Assembly: GCA_024234215.1 (NCBI GenBank)
Contig: JACKOQ010000008.1
Span: 1 to 49,994, forward strand
Direction: 5' to 3'
Source: Pseudomonadales bacterium
Lineage (GTDB): Bacteria; Pseudomonadota; Gammaproteobacteria; Pseudomonadales; UBA5862
Length of the DNA stretch: 49,994 nt
Under the pieces are notes generated by a model, which was not told the DNA's origin, did no database searches, and saw only the letters and a list, made by a program, of their open reading frames with translations. Shown here one piece after another: positions 45,172-49,994 of this stretch. Made by a program: the position numbers and the translations under genes. Position 1 is the stretch's first letter; every line of letters begins with the position of its first letter.

Positions 45172-45617
45172 TCAACAGCAAGGCGATCTGGCCAGTGGTG
45201 AAGCTGGCCGAAGAGCGCGAACAGACGGCGCTGCTGGCACTCAATCAGGCTGCCGGTCAGTTGCGCGAGGAGCAGCAGCGGTTCGACCAGTTGCGCGGCT
45301 ACCTCGACGACTACCTGTCATCCACGCCCGGCGACTACCCGCTGCCCGGAGCGGCCTTCATGCTGCAGAATCGCCAGGGTTTCGTCGATCGGCTCAAGGT
45401 CGCCATCGGCCAGCAGGAGCGCCGACTGCTGATCGTCCGCAACGACCATGCGGCGCTCGAGGCCGGCTGGCGCGAACTGAGACTGCGCCGCCTGGGGCTG
45501 CAACAACTGGCCGAGGAGGCCGACCGCCAGGCCCGGCTGCGGGCGAACAAAAAAGAGCAGCACCGACTCGACGAAATGGCCACCCAGCGGGTGATCGCCA
45601 ACCGGGTGCAGCGCTGA
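45168..45617 (+). CDS. fliJ: Flagellar export chaperone FliJ
   Basis: A 149-residue, Gln/Arg/Leu-rich, almost wholly helical protein, as expected for the coiled-coil escort FliJ. Its position right after fliI with a four-base overlap is the main evidence; the family is poorly conserved in sequence. In related genomes fliK usually follows, but here the flagellar order stops. Confidence 0.9.
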   Translation: MINSKAIWPVVKLAEEREQTALLALNQAAGQLREEQQRFDQLRGYLDDYLSSTPGDYPLPGAAFMLQNRQGFVDRLKVAIGQQERRLLIVRNDHAALEAGWRELRLRRLGLQQLAEEADRQARLRANKKEQHRLDEMATQRVIANRVQR

Positions 45618-45640
45618 CCCCAGTCCGGGAGTTGAAGAAG

Positions 45641-46546
45641 ATGCGCAAGAAGCTCACGTTTTCGATCGCACTCCTGCTCCTTCTGGCCGTCACCGCGGCC
45701 GATGCCCGTCTGCATGACGGAGCGAGCGACTCCCATACACCTCCTGACCGGCACGGCGAACCCGCCTCCCGGAGCATCGCCTATGGCCGCGACGCGCTGC
45801 AACGGCTCGATGTCTGGACGACGCAGGAGCGCAGCCATCCCGCCCCGCTGGTGATGTTCGTGCACGGCGGCGGCTGGCAGCGCGGCAGCAAGGACAACGC
45901 CTCGAGCAGATGGCTGCCGGCGCATCTGACGCAACAGGGTTACGCCTATGCCTCGATCGACTACCGGCTGGTGCCGGCCGTCGCGGTCGAGCAGCAGGCC
46001 GAGGATGTCGCCCACGCACTGCGGGCGCTGCTCGACCGTGCGGCGGAACTGGGCATCGATCGCCGCCGGGTGGTGCTGATTGGCCACAGCGCCGGCGCGC
46101 ATCTGGTTGCCCTGGTCGGCACGGACGAGCGCCATCTGAAGTCGGCCGGGCTCGGCTTTGCCGACCTCCGCGGTGTGATCGCCAACGACGGTGCAGCTTA
46201 CGACGTGCCGGCGCAGTTGCAGGAAGATGCGCCGATGATGCATCAGACCTATCTCGAAGTGTTCGGCAGCGATCCGGCGCGTCAGTGGGCGCTTTCGCCC
46301 ACTCACCAGGCCGCCGCGCCCAATGCGCCGGCCTTTTTGCTGCTGCACGTGCAGCGTCCCGACGCCGTGCGGCAAACCGAGGCACTGGGCCGCGCGCTCG
46401 CCGCCGCGGGCAGCGCGGTCGACTACGGCAGTTTTGCCGGCACTGGCTTGCGTGGCCACATGGAGATCAACCGCCGGCTCGGCGATCCCGATTACCCCGC
46501 CACGGCGCTGGTCGATGGCTGGCTGCGGAAGAACCTTGCTGAATGA
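45641..46546 (+). CDS. Secreted alpha/beta hydrolase (esterase/lipase-like)
   Basis: A 301-residue protein with a signal peptide (about 1-22, KKLTFSIALLLLLAVTAADA). The oxyanion motif HGGGW is at 75-79 and the nucleophile elbow GHSAGAH has S150; a C-terminal His in GLRGHMEINRR and an Asp such as that in HVQRPDAVRQ complete a plausible triad. The type matches BD-FAE/carboxylesterase-like hydrolases. ATG 45641 follows fliJ by 23 bases on the same strand, yet it has no flagellar role that I know of. The substrate is unknown. Confidence 0.85.
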   Translation: MRKKLTFSIALLLLLAVTAADARLHDGASDSHTPPDRHGEPASRSIAYGRDALQRLDVWTTQERSHPAPLVMFVHGGGWQRGSKDNASSRWLPAHLTQQGYAYASIDYRLVPAVAVEQQAEDVAHALRALLDRAAELGIDRRRVVLIGHSAGAHLVALVGTDERHLKSAGLGFADLRGVIANDGAAYDVPAQLQEDAPMMHQTYLEVFGSDPARQWALSPTHQAAAPNAPAFLLLHVQRPDAVRQTEALGRALAAAGSAVDYGSFAGTGLRGHMEINRRLGDPDYPATALVDGWLRKNLAE

Positions 46547-46588
46547 AGCAGCGCCGGAGTGCACTCCAATCCGGCGCGCAGAGGCGTT

Positions 46589-48013
46589 TTAGCCCTCCTC
46601 CCCCGCCAGCTCCAGGCTCACGCTGCGGAACTGCGTGAGCGCCGCCTCCAGGTTCTCCACGATCTCCGCCGCCAGCACGTCCGGCTCGGGCAGGCTGTCG
46701 TCCTTCAGCCAGAAGATGTCGAGATTCAGCTTGTCGCGCTGGGCGAGTTCCGCGTAGCCGAAGCGGCGGAAGCGCTCGGTCTCCTGGCGCGCGTGGAAGC
46801 AGCGGATGAAGTCGTCGAAATCGCCCCGCTCCAGGCGCTTGGTCTTCAGCGTCTTGTGCACGTTGGTGCGGTAGTCGTAGACCCACAGCTCGCGCGTCTG
46901 CGCCTCGCGCGAGGCCGGGCGCTTGTCGAAGAACAGCACGTTCGCCTTCACCCCGGGGCTGTACCAGATGCCGGTCGGCAGGCGCAGCAGGGTGTGGAAG
47001 TTGAAGCCCTCCAGCAGCCGGCGGCGGATGCCCTCGCCGGCACGGCCGGCCTCGAACAGCACGTTGTCCGGCAGCACCACGCCGGCGCGGCCGTGGGTGT
47101 CGAGGATGGTCATGATGTGCTGCAAAAAGTTGAACTGCTTGTTGGACGTGGTGAACTTGAAGTCCTCGCGCTCGTAGTGCTCGCGCTCGGTGGTCACCGC
47201 GCCGTCCTCGCCCACCACCGTGTAGCTCGATTTCTTGCCGAACGGCGGATTGGTCAGCACCACGTCGAAGCGCCGGCCATCATCGCCGGCCAGGGCATCG
47301 CCCTGCACCACCGGGCTGCCGCCGTTGCCGATGCCGTGCAGGTAGAGGTTCATCGCGCACAGGCGCACCACCTCATCCACGATGTCCACGCCCTTGAAGG
47401 CCGTGTGGCGCAGCGCGTGCAGCCGCTGCCGGTCCTGGGTCTGCGTCTTCATGTGGTCGTAGGCGGCGAGCAGAGAGCCGCCGGTGCCGCAGGCCGGATC
47501 GCAGACGGTCTCGCCCACCGTCGGATTCACGCAGCGCACGATGGCCTCGATCACCGGCCGCGGCGTGAAGTACTGCCCGGCGCCGGACTTCACCTCGGCG
47601 GCGTTCTTCTCCAGCAGGCCCTCGTAGATCTCGCCCTTCACGTCCACGCCGAGGCCGATCCACGGCCCTTCGCGGTCGATCAGGCTGACAAGCCGCTTGA
47701 GCTTGGCCGGGTCGGAGAGCTTGTTCTGCGCCTTGCGGAAGATGGTGCCGATCAGCCCGTCCTCGCGGCCCAGCGCCTCCAGCGTGTGGCGGTACTGCAA
47801 CTCCAGCGCGTCGCCATCGGCAGCGGCGATCTGCGCCCAGCGCCACTGCGGCGGAATGGCCGAGGCCTCGCCCAGCAGGTCCTCGCGCTCGGCGTCCATC
47901 TTCAGGAACAGCAGATAGGTGATCTGCTCCACGTAGTCGCCGTAGGAGATGCCCTGGTCGCGCAGCACGTGCGCGTAGTTCCACACCTTGGAGACGAGTT
48001 GTTCGTTGGTCAT
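46589..48013 (-). CDS. hsdM: Type I restriction-modification N6-adenine methyltransferase subunit HsdM
   Basis: A 474-residue methyltransferase. The N-terminal helical domain (about 1-120) precedes the catalytic domain, with SAM motif I DPACGTGGS (172-180) and catalytic motif IV NPPF (255-258). GQYFTPRPVIEAIV is a hallmark of HsdM. The gene looks intact. No hsdS (specificity) or hsdR (nuclease) gene is downstream: the neighbour 42 bases away is the convergent chromosomal hydrolase. Upstream, on the same strand, are a HEPN pseudogene and a nucleotidyltransferase gene, a pairing often met in type I loci. HsdM needs HsdS to pick a site, so it may be orphaned or rely on a partner outside the window. 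Confidence 0.93.
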   Translation of the reverse strand: MTNEQLVSKVWNYAHVLRDQGISYGDYVEQITYLLFLKMDAEREDLLGEASAIPPQWRWAQIAAADGDALELQYRHTLEALGREDGLIGTIFRKAQNKLSDPAKLKRLVSLIDREGPWIGLGVDVKGEIYEGLLEKNAAEVKSGAGQYFTPRPVIEAIVRCVNPTVGETVCDPACGTGGSLLAAYDHMKTQTQDRQRLHALRHTAFKGVDIVDEVVRLCAMNLYLHGIGNGGSPVVQGDALAGDDGRRFDVVLTNPPFGKKSSYTVVGEDGAVTTEREHYEREDFKFTTSNKQFNFLQHIMTILDTHGRAGVVLPDNVLFEAGRAGEGIRRRLLEGFNFHTLLRLPTGIWYSPGVKANVLFFDKRPASREAQTRELWVYDYRTNVHKTLKTKRLERGDFDDFIRCFHARQETERFRRFGYAELAQRDKLNLDIFWLKDDSLPEPDVLAAEIVENLEAALTQFRSVSLELAGEEG

Positions 48014-48051
48014 TGCGGGGGTGTTTCCTGTCGCGAAATTCGATTGTTCAC

Positions 48052-48080
48052 GTGGGCACGCTGCGCTTTGCCCACCCTAC
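48052..48080 (-). repeat. REP-type repeat, copy 1 (inverted)
   Basis: Read on the minus strand it begins GTAGGGTGGGCAAAG and ends CGTGCCCAC. The arms GTGGGCA/TGCCCAC form a hairpin. It is opposed to copy 2, 36 bases away, making a paired inverted unit upstream of hsdM. Confidence 0.85.
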
Positions 48081-48116
48081 GAGAGCGAAGCTGCCGACGA
48101 TGTGGATGTAGTAGAT

Positions 48117-48149
48117 GTAGGGTGGGCAAAGGCCGAAGGCCGTGCCCAC
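48117..48149 (+). repeat. REP-type repeat, copy 2
   Basis: Begins GTAGGGTGGGCAAAGGCC and ends GGCCGTGCCCAC, with inner GGCC arms extending the GTGGGCA/TGCCCAC stem and GAA in the loop. Inverted relative to copy 1. Lies between the HEPN pseudogene and hsdM. Confidence 0.88.
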
Positions 48150-48180
48150 GCGGAGCGTCGAGCTTGCGGTCCGTCCGCCA

Positions 48181-48641
48181 TCATCTGCCGCTGCGTTGCC
48201 ACTCGTTCAGCAGCGCCGGCTGATGGCGCTTCAGCCAGGCGCGCACTTCATCACGCAGATCGCGCGCGCTGGCGATGCACTGCTCCACGGCGCTTTCCGG
48301 CACCACATCGCCCGCGTAATCGGCCACGTTGCGCTGCTTGGCAAGGCGTCGAGCGTGATGATGCGGTCCGGGTCCAGCCCGATGGTGCGGCCCGGCGTCT
48401 GGATCATGGTCATGTGGTGTCCGGGGCGGCTGGTCAGGGTGCGGTAGCCGTTGGCCTGCAAGGCGGCATTGGCGAGCTGCATGATCGCCTTGTAGGCGGC
48501 GTCGAAGCGGTTTTCGGCGCTGATGCGGTCCACGCCCGCATCGGCCAGATTGCGCTCGGCGGCGCGCAGCAGTCGCGCAATCGCAGCCGGGTCCGGCTCG
48601 ATGCGCTCCAGCGTTCGGCCGACCAGATTGTCCAGCGTCAT
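48181..48641 (-). pseudogene. HEPN-domain protein, frameshifted
   Basis: The minus-strand frame from ATG 48641 codes for about 100 residues (MTLDNLVGRTLERIEPD... to RIITLDAL), then runs into an Arg/Ala-rich nonsense tail ending at 48231. One base appears lost at 48340-48341. Shifting frame there restores KQRNVADYAGDVVPESAVEQ and so on for 52 residues to a TGA at 48181, giving a 153-residue protein. The restored R104-N105...Y109 stretch is the RN-x-x-D-Y form of the HEPN motif. HEPN partners of MNT nucleotidyltransferases are often RNase toxins. It overlaps the nucleotidyltransferase gene by four bases. A sequencing error could give the same picture. Confidence 0.75.
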
Positions 48642-49240
48642 GCGGCCTCCCCGATCAGCTCGATGCGCGGCCTGCCCAGCAGCTCGCGCACAAAAGCGTC
48701 TTCACTCGCCACCCGTTGCGCCCACTCGTCCGGCCGGTAGAGCTTTGGGTTGATTTCGCGCGTCAGCGCTTCCTGTAGGGGGTAAAGCGCACGTACCAAC
48801 TCCGCCAGCGAAACATCGCCGATCACCAGCAGGTCGATGTCGCTGCCCGGCCGGTCCTTCCCGGCGGCGAAGGAGCCGAAGATGAACGCGCGCGCAATGC
48901 GATCGGTCAACGGCCCCAGCGCCGCGCGGATGGCGCTGGGAGCGCCGAGCGTCTTGCGCACGATGGCGGCCAGCTCGTCATGGATCGGGCAGGCCGGATT
49001 CGCCTGATAGTGGTGCTGGTTGCCGATCACGGTGCGGGTGAGCAAACCGGCCTCGACCATCCGGTCCAGCTCGCGCTTGACGGTCGCCACGCCCAGGCCG
49101 GTCTTGCGCAACAACTCCTTGAGGTAAAAGCTGCGCCTCGGCTCGCCATACAGCAGCGCCAGCAGACGCTGCTGGGTGGTGGTGAACAGCGCTTCGGCCA
49201 GAGCCGGCGCGTGTTCGATGGGCAGGGCGCTTGCGTTCAT
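48638..49240 (-). CDS. Winged-helix/MNT-type nucleotidyltransferase, likely antitoxin partner
   Basis: A 200-residue protein. Residues 17-80 form a winged helix-turn-helix (QRLLALLYGEPRRSFYLKEL then TGLGVATVKRELDRMVEAGLL). Residues 115-145 hold the minimal nucleotidyltransferase core, GSFAAG (122-127) and the metal-binding D134-I-D136 in SDIDLLVI. Known MNT proteins neutralise HEPN toxins, some by AMPylation; the fused DNA-binding domain would allow autoregulation. The frame is open to 49453 but the extension reads through REP repeats; ATG 49240 (or 49243) is right next to a palindrome and gives the expected N-terminus. Its partner gene is frameshifted. Confidence 0.85.
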   Translation of the reverse strand: MNASALPIEHAPALAEALFTTTQQRLLALLYGEPRRSFYLKELLRKTGLGVATVKRELDRMVEAGLLTRTVIGNQHHYQANPACPIHDELAAIVRKTLGAPSAIRAALGPLTDRIARAFIFGSFAAGKDRPGSDIDLLVIGDVSLAELVRALYPLQEALTREINPKLYRPDEWAQRVASEDAFVRELLGRPRIELIGEAA

Positions 49241-49247
49241 CATTGGT

Positions 49248-49259
49248 GAACTATAGTTC
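49248..49259. promoter_or_regulatory. Perfect palindrome upstream of the winged-helix/MNT gene
   Basis: GAACTATAGTTC is a 12-bp perfect palindrome five to eight bases before the start codon. It is in an A/T-rich spot within GC-rich DNA and is placed to block transcription or translation start. The winged helix of the adjacent protein is the natural candidate to bind it. Confidence 0.55.
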
Positions 49260-49311
49260 CCAATAAATGAACCATCAAGGTTTGGCGCGAGGCACACAGC
49301 GCCGACGGGTC

Positions 49312-49345
49312 GTAGGGTGGGCAAAGGCCACCAGGCCGTGCCCAC
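49312..49345 (+). repeat. REP-type repeat, copy 3
   Basis: Same head GTAGGGTGGGCAAAGGCC and tail GGCCGTGCCCAC as copy 2, with ACCA in the loop. Lies between the winged-helix/MNT gene and the REP-associated transposase. Confidence 0.88.
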
Positions 49346-49398
49346 GCGGGGCATTGCAGACACTGCGTGGTCCTGCACGAACCGCTGTTTTCCACCCC

Positions 49399-49427
49399 GT
49401 AGGGTGGGCAAAGCCCAGCGTGCCCAC
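49399..49427 (+). repeat. REP-type repeat, copy 4
   Basis: GTAGGGTGGGCAAAGCCC then AGCGTGCCCAC, the short form as in copy 1. It is ten bases from the stop codon of the transposase, in direct orientation with copy 3. Confidence 0.85.
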
Positions 49428-49436
49428 ACAAAAGGC

Positions 49437-49973
49437 TCAATCGGGTTCACCAAACTGCCCGGCGGCGTCCGGTTTCACTCCGGCCCAATCGGCGGGCAAA
49501 TCCCCGTTCGCCACATGCCGGTGAAACGACGAATAGGGCCAATCCGCCACCCGCGCCACCAGAGCGTGCTTGACCGGGTTGAAGTGGATGTAATCCACAT
49601 GCCGCTTCAGATCCGTTTCATCGCGAATCTGATGCTCCCAGAAGCGCCGCTGCCAGATGCCCTTTTCGCGTTTGGCCTGCTTGCTTGCCGAGCGATCAGC
49701 CGCGGCATCGAGCCCCGTCGAAAACAGCCGCTTGATGGCCCCCCAGCGCCCACCGAAATCGGCGTCGCCCTCCGGCAGGCGCCAGATGGCATGCAGGTGA
49801 TCCGGCAATACGCAAATCGCGACTGTGTGGAACGGATGGCGGGATTGAGTGATGCCGTAAGCGCGCCGCAACCGGCCGATGTGTTCCACCAGCGCACGGC
49901 TGCGGCGGTCGGCCAAGGTTACCGTGAAGAAAAAGGTGCCGCCGCTGACGAGGCTACGCCGGTAATGAGACAC
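49437..49973 (-). CDS. REP-associated tyrosine transposase (RAYT)
   Basis: A 178-residue Y1 single-strand transposase of the IS200-related RAYT group, which are domesticated and linked to REP hairpins. The HUH-type pair is HLH (59-61 in VLPDHLHAIWRLP) and the likely catalytic tyrosine is Y128 in VDYIHFNPVKHALV. The C-terminus WPYSSFHRHV is typical. The GTG start at 49973 is supported by GGAGG six bases upstream (49980-49984 on the other strand). Four REP copies with the same head lie within 1.4 kb, two of them next to its 3' end. Confidence 0.93.
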   Translation of the reverse strand: MSHYRRSLVSGGTFFFTVTLADRRSRALVEHIGRLRRAYGITQSRHPFHTVAICVLPDHLHAIWRLPEGDADFGGRWGAIKRLFSTGLDAAADRSASKQAKREKGIWQRRFWEHQIRDETDLKRHVDYIHFNPVKHALVARVADWPYSSFHRHVANGDLPADWAGVKPDAAGQFGEPD

Positions 49974-49994
49974 GGGACGCCTCCGGAATGACCG

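Noticed and set aside
48052..49427. The four repeats as a CRISPR array
   Set aside because: Spacing is irregular, one copy is inverted and genes lie between copies; a RAYT gene explains them as REP elements.

Overview
The window is about 50 kb of GC-rich, densely packed bacterial chromosome. Gene content and order point to a gammaproteobacterium: a FleQ/FleS/FleR flagellar hierarchy, MsbA/LpxK/KdsB for lipopolysaccharide, a Lol lipoprotein exporter beside comEC, and a comEC-exbB-exbD-lpxK-kdsB order like that of pseudomonads. The PrsK/PrsR pair of the exosortase/PEP-CTERM exopolysaccharide world and a REP-associated transposase fit an environmental, biofilm-forming organism. I do not assign a genus. 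No rRNA, tRNA or CRISPR array was recognised, and no stretch over 300 bases lacks a gene.

Layout. (1) 1-5418: the end of PrsK, the sigma-54 regulator PrsR, a small HAD-like protein, APS kinase CysC, a GDP-mannose enzyme and UDP-glucose dehydrogenase, closed by a strong terminator. The convergent cysD-cysN pair (5473-8087) supplies APS, so sulfate activation flanks sugar-nucleotide synthesis on both sides. (2) 8183-13938: M16 metallopeptidase, an anchorless RsxB-like ferredoxin and MetG. (3) 14235-15488: a c-di-GMP phosphodiesterase of HD-GYP type. (4) 15625-23435: a metal-uptake module with TonB-ExbB-ExbD facing a convergent operon of an OprC/NosA-like copper receptor, a second TonB-dependent receptor and a membrane-anchored BNR/sialidase-like protein with a CSCC motif. 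A near-perfect palindrome lies upstream of the copper receptor. (5) 23732-25450: a peptidylarginine/agmatine deiminase-family enzyme and a PilZ-like protein. (6) 25564-35273: envelope block with a single Lol permease, LolD, a DUF2062 protein, ComEC, a second ExbB/ExbD pair, MsbA, LpxK and KdsB. (7) 35405-45617: fleQ, fleSR and fliEFGHIJ, with two sigma-54 promoter candidates placed as the FleQ to FleSR to class III cascade predicts. (8) 45641-49973: after fliJ the flagellar order stops. A secreted esterase-like protein is followed by an accessory island on the minus strand: a type I methyltransferase without visible HsdS/HsdR, a frameshifted HEPN gene, a winged-helix/nucleotidyltransferase protein with a palindromic operator candidate, four REP repeats and a REP-associated tyrosine transposase.

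The parts most worth following up are the copper-receptor/CSCC module, the apparent dead APS-kinase domain on CysN opposite a free-standing CysC, and the decaying HEPN/MNT-HsdM island with its REP/RAYT system.
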